NCBI GenBank assembly: GCA_949524905.1
Contig: CATINC010000014.1
Coordinates: 1 to 44,994, forward strand
DNA: 44,994 nucleotides
DNA from: Opitutia bacterium UBA7350
GTDB lineage: Bacteria > Verrucomicrobiota > Verrucomicrobiia > Opitutales > Coraliomargaritaceae
Direction of reading: 5' to 3'
Shown here: piece after piece, positions 18,523 to 26,493 of the stretch
How positions within the stretch are numbered: position 1 is the stretch's first letter
Layout: each line of letters begins with the position of its first letter
Notes under the pieces: model-generated
Databases searched by the model: none
What the model was told of the DNA's origin: nothing
Seen by the model: only the letters and a program-made list of their open reading frames with translations
Position numbers and translations under genes: made by a program

Positions 18523-19116
18523 TTACCGCCTCCGAAGAGCCACAAGTCCGAGTGCAAGACCTCCGAGTAACAAGGCATAGCTGGAGGGTTCTGGGACTGC
18601 TGTTAGATAAATATCCCATCCATATTTTGTTATCGATGAATCACTAGTAAAATTAAATCTAACATACTGCGTATTTATTCTATACCATCTATCAAGCCAT
18701 ACATCATCATTACTTGGCCCAGTAATATAAGATGTAGGTAAATGTTGTATTAATTCAGGAGCTGTTACATTTGATAAAGCTATAAAATCAGAAGCAGATG
18801 TTGTATTAGATGCTAATATATTTAGTCTATCATAGCTGTTTTCAGTATTAAAGTTTTTTATATTTATCCATACAAAATTTCCTGATCCTGCATCAAAAGT
18901 TATATATTGATTTTCGTTATTTGAATAATTACTACTTTCACCTCCACTATCAAAGAATCTATAAGGTGCTTGTAATAACGAATGATATGCTTGCGATGTA
19001 TCATTGATCGTAATATTTAAAGCGTTCATTTCTACTTCACTACCTGGCTCATATGCAAAAACGGATAAGTTTAATAAAAAAAGCAGCGGCAGCATAAGTA
19101 GGCTCTTCAATTTCAT
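18523..19116 (-). CDS. PEP-CTERM sorted surface protein with CUB-like domain
   Basis: A secreted protein of 197 residues from the ATG at 19116, where a normal signal peptide (MKLKSLLMLPLLFLLNLSVFA) begins; an upstream ATG at 19149 would precede it with 11 extra residues. The C-terminus AVPEPSSYALLLGGLALGLVALRRR is a textbook PEP-CTERM sorting signal for the exosortase system, which usually handles surface or exopolysaccharide-associated proteins. The body is Asn/Ser/Tyr-rich, and its last third (YVRFNFTSDSSITKYGWDIY) resembles the end of CUB-type domains. Most of the gene is much more AT-rich than its neighbours, while the last 80 bases are not. This suggests recent acquisition or a modular tail. 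No exosortase gene is in the window. Confidence 0.85.
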   Translation of the reverse strand: MKLKSLLMLPLLFLLNLSVFAYEPGSEVEMNALNITINDTSQAYHSLLQAPYRFFDSGGESSNYSNNENQYITFDAGSGNFVWINIKNFNTENSYDRLNILASNTTSASDFIALSNVTAPELIQHLPTSYITGPSNDDVWLDRWYRINTQYVRFNFTSDSSITKYGWDIYLTAVPEPSSYALLLGGLALGLVALRRR

Positions 19117-19440
19117 AGGATATCTAAAGCTATAAGCATACCACCCCATTAGTAAATTATTTTTTTAGAAGGCACTTGATGTATATACACATCATCACGA
19201 GACCAGCCAAACAAACCCCCGCCCCTCCCTCTGCTAAAGTTTGCCTAATTATTTGCCTAATTTCATTGATATTAGGCAATTTTTGGCAAAATCTCCAAGG
19301 TATGCCATTATGGCATGTTCATTCACATTAACCCAATTAATCGTACCGATAGGTAGGCTTTAGGCATGTAAGTCTCTCTTGTACATAGTCATAAGGCATG
19401 CAAGCTATTCCGATGCTGATTCCCCACCACGCCATCGTGA
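19117..19440. other. Repeat-containing intergenic spacer
   Basis: No gene is seen between the PEP-CTERM start and tRNA-Ala. The stretch holds short repeats: TTGCCTAAT at 19241-19249 and again at 19253-19261, with its inverted copy at 19271-19279. It also has a TGCCAT/ATGGCA palindrome near 19302, and AGGCATGTAAG/AGGCATGCAAG at 19362 and 19394. It may carry promoters for the PEP-CTERM gene and processing signals 3' of the tRNA. Confidence 0.6.
19241..19279. repeat. TTGCCTAAT direct and inverted repeats
   Basis: Two direct copies of TTGCCTAAT start 12 bases apart (19241 and 19253). An exact inverted copy, ATTAGGCAA, is at 19271-19279. The second copy and the inverted copy can form a 9-bp stem with a 9-base loop. 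This could be an operator for a dimeric regulator or an RNA hairpin; no T-run follows. Confidence 0.6.
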
Positions 19441-19516
<76 letters not shown>

Positions 19517-19619
19517 GCAAAAGTATTGGAGTAAAGGAATGCTTGCAGGGGCGTCAATGAATTTGTGCCAGCAATTGGCTTAAGTTGTTAGGTTTTGGTT
19601 CAAATATGGATTGCTTGAT

Positions 19620-20390
19620 ATGAACGGTGTACAAAATAGATCGCCTGGCATAGAGCAACGTTTGCGAGAGCGAGAGCCTCCGCAAGCTGCCTGCGTGATG
19701 CATCAGGTATGGAAGGAGTTATTGTTTTTGCATTGGTCGATCGATGCAGAAGAGGTGCAGATGCGATTGCCGAAGACTTTACAAGTGGATTGTTTTGATG
19801 GTCGTGCATGGGTCGGCGTGGTGCCATTTTTTATGCAGGGAGTCCGTCCACGATTTTTGCCAGCAGTGCCCGGAATATCGAATTTTCTAGAATTGAATCT
19901 TCGGACCTATGTGGTGGACTCGAAAGGGCGTCCGGGAGTCTGGTTTTTTTCTTTAGATACTTCCCATCGAGTGCCTGTTTGGATCGCTCGGAGGTTTTTT
20001 CATTTGCCCTATTGCCATGCAATTATGACGGCGACCCGAAAGAATGGTGTGATTGAGTATCGATCCAGTCGTTGCAATTCGGATGGCCTGGACGAGGAGC
20101 AAATCTATCGTTGGTCCCGGAACGGAGTCTTGCGGACTGCGGAGCCGGGTAGTCTGGAGTTTTTTCTGATGGAGCGGTATCGACTCTTTTCGCATAATGC
20201 CTCCAAGGAGCGACTGTATTCTGGGCAAGTACACCATAAGCCGTATCAATTTTCTGAGGTCGACCTTCAGACATACTCTAAACGTTTATTTGTCTTAAAT
20301 GGATTAGAGACACCACTAAGTGAGCCAGATTCGGTGATTGCTGCACCAGGCGTTCCTGTGAGCATTCACACCTTGAGTCGGGTACAATAA
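19620..20390 (+). CDS. DUF2071/YqjF-family protein
   Basis: A 256-residue protein matching the DUF2071 (YqjF-like) family of unknown biochemical function. Diagnostic stretches are VWKELLFLHWSIDAEEVQMRLPKTLQVDCFDGRAWVGVVPF near the N-terminus, the following NFLELNLRTYV, and GVWFFSLDTSH. The fold belongs to the acetoacetate decarboxylase-like class. I chose the ATG at 19620, with GGA nine bases upstream; a TTG at 19611 is an alternative. The gene sits alone after tRNA-Ala and converges on glnA across a terminator hairpin. Confidence 0.85.
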   Translation: MNGVQNRSPGIEQRLREREPPQAACVMHQVWKELLFLHWSIDAEEVQMRLPKTLQVDCFDGRAWVGVVPFFMQGVRPRFLPAVPGISNFLELNLRTYVVDSKGRPGVWFFSLDTSHRVPVWIARRFFHLPYCHAIMTATRKNGVIEYRSSRCNSDGLDEEQIYRWSRNGVLRTAEPGSLEFFLMERYRLFSHNASKERLYSGQVHHKPYQFSEVDLQTYSKRLFVLNGLETPLSEPDSVIAAPGVPVSIHTLSRVQ

Positions 20391-20419
20391 AAACGCCGCC
20401 CCAGGGTGGGACGGCGTTT
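20387..20419 (-). terminator. Rho-independent terminator of glnA (probably bidirectional)
   Basis: AAACGCCG (20391-20398) pairs perfectly with CGGCGTTT (20412-20419), extended by C/G pairs inside. Read on the minus strand the stem is followed by TTTTTAT, so it ends glnA transcripts. On the plus strand it may also end the DUF2071 transcript, though the T-run there is short. Confidence 0.85.
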
Positions 20420-20448
20420 GAAGAGTAAGATCGAGTAGGGAATCGAGG

Positions 20449-21477
<1,029 letters not shown>

Positions 21478-21560
21478 AATAATGCTGCGTTAAGTCAGGT
21501 TTTGATTTTGTTTGCTTACAATGATTCGGGCGGAATGCCAAATTTCATCGTCTGAGTAAT

Positions 21561-21576
21561 AGCAGAATGCATGCCA
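21561..21576 (-). promoter_or_regulatory. Putative sigma-54 (-24/-12) promoter of glnA
   Basis: Read on the minus strand, TGGCATGCATTCTGCT matches the RpoN consensus TGGCACG-N4-TTGCW with GG and GC exactly ten bases apart. It deviates at one base of each box. It would start transcription about 70 bases before the glnA ATG. Nitrogen genes are classic sigma-54 targets, but no NtrC site was recognised. Confidence 0.5.
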
Positions 21577-21588
21577 GCGAAAGTCCGC

Positions 21589-21622
21589 AAGGCTTTTTTA
21601 GATTTTATTGCTTAAAAGCCTT
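21589..21622. repeat. 9-bp inverted repeat upstream of glnA
   Basis: AAGGCTTTT (21589-21597) and AAAAGCCTT (21614-21622) are perfect inverted copies around a 16-base AT-rich loop. They lie just upstream of the putative sigma-54 promoter. Neither side has the T-run of a terminator at the right place, so a protein-binding site or leader hairpin is possible. Confidence 0.6.
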
Positions 21623-21708
21623 GAAAATTTGGGTCTTTCGGGGCGAAGAGTAAAAATCTAGCATGAGTGGACTTGCCAGGGCGGGATCAAAGTTTCACTC
21701 TTTAAACG

Positions 21709-22146
21709 ATGCATGAGGCAAAAAATACGGCACGAGCGGTGGTTAAGATCGGGTACGACGGTCGAGTGCATAAGCATTTCAAGGGTCCGCAGGCTCAAGA
21801 GCGTTACGAAAATGAGAAACGGGTCCTATCCTTTTTGCAGGAAAGGGAATGCCCATTTGTACCCCGTATGCTTCAGCATGATGATGAACACATGTATCTG
21901 GTGACGAGTAACGCTGGGCAACGAGTCGAGCACTTAAGTGCTGGCAAATATGAACGACTTTTTGAGGAATTAAAAAAATATGGGGTACGCCACGAGGACG
22001 CAGAAGTCCGCAATATTACCTATAATGAAAAGGCGGGGCGTTTTTGTATAATAGATTTTGAATTTGCGACGATTCTTGAACCTGGCTATGCGCCTTCGCC
22101 TTTGATGGAATCTCACCCAAACCGAGATGCTTATAACCATGACTGA
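21709..22146 (+). CDS. Minimal protein-kinase-like protein
   Basis: A 145-residue protein with the core of a eukaryotic-like or Bud32-type kinase. A beta-rich N-lobe has VVKIGYDGRVHKHF and E35 in YENEKRVLSFL. The catalytic loop reads GVRHEDAEVRNITYN (H-x-D...N), followed by the metal-binding CIIDFEFATI in place of DFG. There is no substrate-binding C-lobe beyond this, so it is among the shortest kinase-like proteins. Its stop overlaps the start region of the PP2C gene, pointing to a kinase/phosphatase pair. Whether it phosphorylates proteins or small molecules is unknown. The ATG lacks a Shine-Dalgarno sequence. Confidence 0.7.
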   Translation: MHEAKNTARAVVKIGYDGRVHKHFKGPQAQERYENEKRVLSFLQERECPFVPRMLQHDDEHMYLVTSNAGQRVEHLSAGKYERLFEELKKYGVRHEDAEVRNITYNEKAGRFCIIDFEFATILEPGYAPSPLMESHPNRDAYNHD

Positions 22147-23005
22147 GGAGCCAGCAGAACCTACTAAAGTTGCTCTGCCTGCGATCATGTGGTCGGGGTT
22201 AACGGATGTGGGACGTTACCGTAAAAATAATGAAGACGCTTTTCTAGCCTTGACGGTTGACGGAAATGAGGTGCGCCGTCTCGGGAAATACGGTACATCT
22301 AGAACGGCACAGCAAGATTTTATTTTTGCGGTGAGCGATGGAATGGGCGGTGCTAATGCCGGTGAATACGCAAGTTCAATTGCGGTGGAAAAGATTACCC
22401 AAATGATTCCAGACTGTTTTCGCCGAGCTGCAACAGGTATGGAAATTGGTTGTGCTGATATTTTGCAAGAGCTCTTCGAACAAATTCACGCGGCCATTTT
22501 AAAGATGGGTAAAAGCTATGAGGAATTGTCGGGTATGGGGGCAACTCTAAGCCTTTGTTGGGTTAGACCTGGCAGTTTGTATTTTTGCCATATTGGGGAC
22601 AGTCGTCTCTATTATTTGCCAAAAGAAGGTGGGATTCGCCAATTAACGCAGGATCATACTCATGTCGGCTGGATGCAATTTAAAGCTGAAATTAACGAGC
22701 GTGAGGCGCGGAGCCACCCCGGACGTAATGCTCTTCAGCAAGCGCTGGGTGGGGCGACGCAAATCTTACAACCTTCTTTGGGTTCGGTGCGTTATGAGGT
22801 CGGCGATCGTTTCTTACTTTGCACCGATGGTTTGGTGGAGGGTCTTTGGGATAGTGGTATGAATCGACTGGTACGGAGTTGTCGGCCTGAAGAGTCTGAT
22901 GATGTTGCCGAGCGTTTAGTGCGCGAAGCGGTTGCAACTGACGGCAGGGATAATACCACCGCCTTGGTTTTTGAAATTTTAGCGGCCCAAGCCTTAACTG
23001 AATAA
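22139..23005 (+). CDS. PP2C-family serine/threonine phosphatase
   Basis: A 288-residue metal-dependent protein phosphatase. Family motifs appear in order: DVGRYRKNNEDAF, AVSDGMGGANAGEYAS, GMGATLSLCWV, CHIGDSRLYYL, LTQDHTHV, LLCTDGLVEGL and GRDNTTALVFEIL, which include the metal-binding aspartates. It is cytoplasmic with no membrane anchor. The start at 22139 lies inside the upstream kinase-like gene (8-base overlap); an ATG at 22127 is an alternative. Its last 12 bases overlap the convergent feoB gene. The target is presumably the neighbouring kinase-like protein or its substrates. Confidence 0.92.
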   Translation: MTEEPAEPTKVALPAIMWSGLTDVGRYRKNNEDAFLALTVDGNEVRRLGKYGTSRTAQQDFIFAVSDGMGGANAGEYASSIAVEKITQMIPDCFRRAATGMEIGCADILQELFEQIHAAILKMGKSYEELSGMGATLSLCWVRPGSLYFCHIGDSRLYYLPKEGGIRQLTQDHTHVGWMQFKAEINEREARSHPGRNALQQALGGATQILQPSLGSVRYEVGDRFLLCTDGLVEGLWDSGMNRLVRSCRPEESDDVAERLVREAVATDGRDNTTALVFEILAAQALTE

Positions 23006-25204
23006 GTGCCAAGAACTGCTTACCAAGGCACATAAGATGAGACCAATAGCAGTTGGAATTACAGCAGCCCAAGTGGTCCAGCGCAGTGAACCAGTTTCTT
23101 TATAAATGGTAAAAAGGGTGGTGCTGCAGGGGTTGTGGCAGAGGCTGAACAGCATGAGGCAAATGGCGGTGAGGGTCGTCCATCCACCTGCTGTGAGGAG
23201 TTGGCTCAGCGCAAGGACATCGTCATTTTCAAACATGACGCCTGCACCGCTCGCTCCTTCAACCGCCATTCCGGTTACCATCACGGTGAGCATGAGGATT
23301 GTGGGGATAACAATTTCATTCGCAGGGATAGCAACAATGTAGGCTAAGACAACAACTCCGGTAAGGCCAAAGATTGCTGCAAGAGGATCGAGACCGTTAA
23401 TAGCCCATAATGCTAATGAGATCTCGCCGATGTTGATATTACAAATACCCCAGATTACAATGCCTGCAGGGACTGCAAAGACGACTGCGCGCCATAGGAC
23501 AAAGAGGGTGCGGTCAATCAGGGAAGTGTAGAGGGTTCGCCAAATTGCAGGCGGACGATACGGTGGCATTTCAAGACTGAATGCGGAGGCTGTACCCTTT
23601 AAGAGGGTGCGCGATAAGCCAAAAGAAACAAGGAAGGTGAGAAAAATCCCTAAGGAGGCGACTGTAAACACGCCTGCAGCAGCAATGAGTCCCGCCAGCG
23701 GTTTGGGTGCAAGCGAACCGATGAAGATACTCGCGATCAGGATTTGGGTGGGCCAGCGTCCATTGCAGAGGGCAAAGTTGTTGGTCAAAATGGCGATGAG
23801 TCGTTCACGAGGGGAGTCAATCACTCGAGTGGCGATGACTCCAGCGGCGTTGCAACCGTATCCCATTGCCATAGTGAGCGCTTGTTTTCCGTGAGCACCG
23901 CTTTTTTGAAAGAGGCGATCAAGGTTGAAGGCGACTCTGGGGAGATAACCGAAGTCTTCTAGTAAGGTAAAAAGTGGAAAGAAAATTGCCATCGGCGGTA
24001 GCATCACACTGATGACCCAACCGGTGGTTAGGAAGATGCCATCGAGTAGGAGTCCATCCAACCAGAAGGGCAATCTGATTTGAGCTGAAAGTTCCTTTAG
24101 AAAGGGGTGCAATTGTTCGAGGAACAGACTCGCCAGCATTGAGCTGGGAACATTCGCGCCTTCGATGGTAATCCATAGGACCGCCATCATGATGAGTCCC
24201 ATCAAAGGAAAAGCCGTAATCGGGTGGGTGAGCCAACGATCCAACAAACGCTGCCAACGCAAACGGGTAGAAGGACCGTCTGTCTGTACACAGGCTGAAG
24301 CTATTTCAGTAGAGGCTGCCGCGATAGATTCCACCGTGGAGTCGTGGAAATCTGGTGGCAATTGCCAGCGCAATTCAGATGACCGCTCCACAATTGCTCG
24401 TCCCTCTATGGTTGTATTGCTTGTTTCGGTACCCAGTCCTTGAATGGCCCCGGTGGCAACGGCTTCTTTTATGCGGCTATCGTTTTCAAGCAGGCGCCAA
24501 GCAACCCATTGGCATTGTTTGAGCTCAGGAAAGGTTGTTTGTAATTCCGCTGTAAGGCTTTGGAGTAATGCCATCGGTTCATCTGAAGCGAGGGGTATTT
24601 GAAGGGGCTCGTATTTAAGGGTTTCGCTTGCGACGGCTTCGATGGCATTTAATAAATCTTCAATGCCCTGACCACTTCGTGCTGCCATTGGAATGACGGG
24701 AGCGCCAAGCTGGCGGGTCAATGCTTTGCAGTCGACGTTGATCCCGTGTGCTTCCGCTTCATCGATCAAGTTTAAGGCAATCACAGCTTTATCGGTGATT
24801 TGTAAGATCTGAAGGGTTAGGTTTAAATTTCGTTCGAGTGAAGTGGCATCAATGACAATGACAGTCACGTCTGGTTGGCCAAAAAGGAGGAAGTTACGGG
24901 CGACTTCTTCATCTGCCGAGGTTGAGAGCAGGGAATAGGTCCCTGGAAGATCCACCAATTTATAGCGCGCCTCACGGAGTGAAAAACCGCCTTCAGCGCG
25001 ACTGATTGTTTTACCCGGCCAATTGCCGGTATGTTGTCGCAGTCCCGTTAAAGCATTAAAAACCGTGCTTTTGCCGGTGTTTGGGTTACCTGCCAAGGCT
25101 ATGATATAATCCCAACCAATCGTTTTAAGACCTAATTGTTCGAGACGGGCACGCTTCGTTGGTAGGCAGTCAGCGCAAGCGGTTGGTGGGCAGTTGGTAC
25201 TCAT
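22994..25204 (-). CDS. feoB: Ferrous iron transport protein B
   Basis: A 736-residue inner-membrane Fe(II) transporter with an N-terminal G domain. G1 is GNPNTGKST at residues 39-47, G3 is DLPGTYSL and G4 is NLID in place of NKxD, followed by EAEAHGI as usual for FeoB. The C-terminal half has the Gate helices, including FPLFTLLEDFGYLPRVAF and MAMGYGCNAAGVIATR. Three cysteines (C5, C10, C13) precede the G domain. The start overlaps the end of the DtxR/FeoA fusion gene by ATGA, so the two are translationally coupled. FeoC is absent, and FeoA is supplied as part of the regulator gene. Confidence 0.96.
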   Translation of the reverse strand: MSTNCPPTACADCLPTKRARLEQLGLKTIGWDYIIALAGNPNTGKSTVFNALTGLRQHTGNWPGKTISRAEGGFSLREARYKLVDLPGTYSLLSTSADEEVARNFLLFGQPDVTVIVIDATSLERNLNLTLQILQITDKAVIALNLIDEAEAHGINVDCKALTRQLGAPVIPMAARSGQGIEDLLNAIEAVASETLKYEPLQIPLASDEPMALLQSLTAELQTTFPELKQCQWVAWRLLENDSRIKEAVATGAIQGLGTETSNTTIEGRAIVERSSELRWQLPPDFHDSTVESIAAASTEIASACVQTDGPSTRLRWQRLLDRWLTHPITAFPLMGLIMMAVLWITIEGANVPSSMLASLFLEQLHPFLKELSAQIRLPFWLDGLLLDGIFLTTGWVISVMLPPMAIFFPLFTLLEDFGYLPRVAFNLDRLFQKSGAHGKQALTMAMGYGCNAAGVIATRVIDSPRERLIAILTNNFALCNGRWPTQILIASIFIGSLAPKPLAGLIAAAGVFTVASLGIFLTFLVSFGLSRTLLKGTASAFSLEMPPYRPPAIWRTLYTSLIDRTLFVLWRAVVFAVPAGIVIWGICNINIGEISLALWAINGLDPLAAIFGLTGVVVLAYIVAIPANEIVIPTILMLTVMVTGMAVEGASGAGVMFENDDVLALSQLLTAGGWTTLTAICLMLFSLCHNPCSTTLFTIYKETGSLRWTTWAAVIPTAIGLILCALVSSSWHLFS

Positions 25205-26154
25205 GATGGATCATTACTCCCAAGGATTTGGACAAAAATATTTTCACTTTGATTTTTGCGGAGAGCGACCACGGTATTGCGTACGCGGTAGGCGATCGGA
25301 CTTTTGAAGATTCCATTCAACTCAAGCTCGATAATACCGCCCTTTACGAAACCAAGGTCGAGAAGACGCCTACGTTCGGTACCACGGCAAGCAGGGCTGA
25401 TGCTTAAAATTTCGGCTTTCTGATTTAGTTTAAGATCGGAGAGGCGCAGGGCTTCGTGTGTGAAATTAATATTCTCGGGCAGAGGCTCCACAATGAGTGA
25501 ATCCACCATTTCCCGGTCGCAGTAAATTTCTCGTCCTGCAATACGCAGCTGTATGCTGTCATCTGATAGCTGCTCGATTTCAAAGCATAGGTTGGGGGCC
25601 AGACCTGCCTTACAGATACGATCAAAGACCGTATCTGGATTATCCTTGAGGCGAACAATACGACCCAGTTGACCAATTTTTAGATTCCGCAACGAACAAC
25701 CCTGTCGGATCGTGCTTTGCCCTGCACGAGTAGGAATGGGATCGCCGTGTGGATCAAAGCGTGGATGTCCTAATGCTTGGGCGAGCCGGTTGGTATCTTC
25801 CGAGCTGAGTTCATGCTCAACACGTTCTGCTTCGGCATGCCAATCTTTGCCGACGATCCCAGTTTCATTAGCGAGGAAGGTTTCGTAAAGTCGGTGTGCT
25901 CGAAGAATTTGCAGTGCGTATTCTTTGCCAGATTCTGTTAATCGGTAGGTTTCTCCCCGAGATTCAGCGAGACCGACTTCTTGAAGTTTTGCTAGGATCT
26001 TACGTGCATGTATTCGTCGGCATTCCAATGCCCCCGCTACACTCTGTGTGGTCGTATCCAACTTCTCCTGCTCAAATACCCATAAATGTTTTAGCGCATC
26101 TTCGAGATGGGAGCGATTACCGGTGGACTTAAAAGCTTTCATTGAGGCCATCAT
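25201..26154 (-). CDS. DtxR/MntR-type metalloregulator fused to FeoA-like domains
   Basis: A 317-residue fusion. Residues about 15-80 form a DtxR winged helix, with LEDALKHLWVFEQEK and ARKILAKLQEVGLAESRGETYRLTESGKEYA. Residues about 80-145 are the metal-binding dimerisation domain, with RAHRLYETFLANETG, EAERVEHELS and LGHPRFDPHGDPIP. Residues about 150-225 look like a first SH3-like FeoA domain. Residues about 230-310 form a second, with RLSDLKLNQKAEILSIS, RRRLLDLGFVKGGIIEL and SPIAYRVRNTVVALRK. It overlaps feoB, so it probably senses Fe(II), represses the operon and also provides the FeoA function. The ATG at 26154 has a second ATG directly after it. Confidence 0.88.
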   Translation of the reverse strand: MMASMKAFKSTGNRSHLEDALKHLWVFEQEKLDTTTQSVAGALECRRIHARKILAKLQEVGLAESRGETYRLTESGKEYALQILRAHRLYETFLANETGIVGKDWHAEAERVEHELSSEDTNRLAQALGHPRFDPHGDPIPTRAGQSTIRQGCSLRNLKIGQLGRIVRLKDNPDTVFDRICKAGLAPNLCFEIEQLSDDSIQLRIAGREIYCDREMVDSLIVEPLPENINFTHEALRLSDLKLNQKAEILSISPACRGTERRRLLDLGFVKGGIIELELNGIFKSPIAYRVRNTVVALRKNQSENIFVQILGSNDPS

Positions 26155-26165
26155 TTTGAGGCATC

Positions 26166-26201
26166 AAAGTTGAACATTTCAATACTAAAATTGAACTTTA
26201 A
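26166..26201 (-). promoter_or_regulatory. Putative operator of the DtxR-FeoA/feoB operon
   Basis: Upstream of the regulator start lie a palindrome TTGAACATTTCAA (26170-26182) and a related TTGAACTTTAA (26191-26201). AAAGTT and AACTTT form outer inverted arms. Between them, TAGTAT read on the minus strand (26183-26188) would be a -10 box. Placement on and next to the -10 suits metal-dependent autorepression. Confidence 0.4.
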
Positions 26202-26260
26202 GAGTAAATGCCTTACTAAATGATCAAAAGTTAATTTAAAAACGTGAAGAAAGTGAGTAA

Positions 26261-26380
26261 ATTGCGAATATTAGCGGTGTTTTTGGAGGCATGATTTTAG
26301 CATTACTCAGTGTATTTGTCGTGCCTGTACTTTATTGCGCCAGAGCGGAACTGAGCCACCGTTTGCAGATTGGGGAATAA
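26261..26380 (+). pseudogene. Remnant of the C-terminus of an RND efflux permease
   Basis: The plus-strand frame from 26261 to TAA at 26378-26380 encodes about 39 residues. It contains GVFGGMILALLSVFVVPVLYC, which strongly resembles the last transmembrane helix and GG-(x)-LLxLFVVPVLY signature at the very C-terminus of AcrB/CusA-type RND permeases, followed by a short charged tail as usual. A stop precedes it at 26258-26260 and no further similarity is visible upstream. It therefore looks like the stub of a deleted transporter gene. An ATG at 26291 could in theory initiate a 29-residue peptide. Confidence 0.5.
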
Positions 26381-26493
26381 GCTTAATTTTAAATACAACT
26401 TTCGAGGTGCATCTACTTTTTGTTGAAGGTGTGCCTTTTCTGTAAACTCAAAGGCAACCCTTTTAAGATAAACTCGAGCCGTGGCATTAAGCT

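Larger units (their letters stand above)
26155..26493. other. Intergenic region with regulator promoter and a transporter remnant
   Basis: No intact gene lies between the DtxR-FeoA start and the rho stop. It holds the predicted promoter/operator of the iron operon (26166-26201), a short plus-strand remnant of an RND permease (26261-26380), and a repeated TAAACTC near 26440-26480. The remaining sequence shows nothing I can interpret. Confidence 0.6.

Noticed and set aside
18384-18647. Plus-strand ORF of 87 codons starting with GTG, with a hydrophobic N-terminus
   Set aside because: Its second half is antisense to the PEP-CTERM tail of the better supported minus-strand gene, it has no recognisable domain, and the leading hydrophobic stretch is too short and irregular for a convincing signal peptide.
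19394-19404. Copy of CATGCAAG, found also in the tRNA-Ala anticodon stem, as a possible integration att site
   Set aside because: The match is only about ten bases, the copy lies next to the tRNA rather than across an island, and there is no integrase gene in the window.
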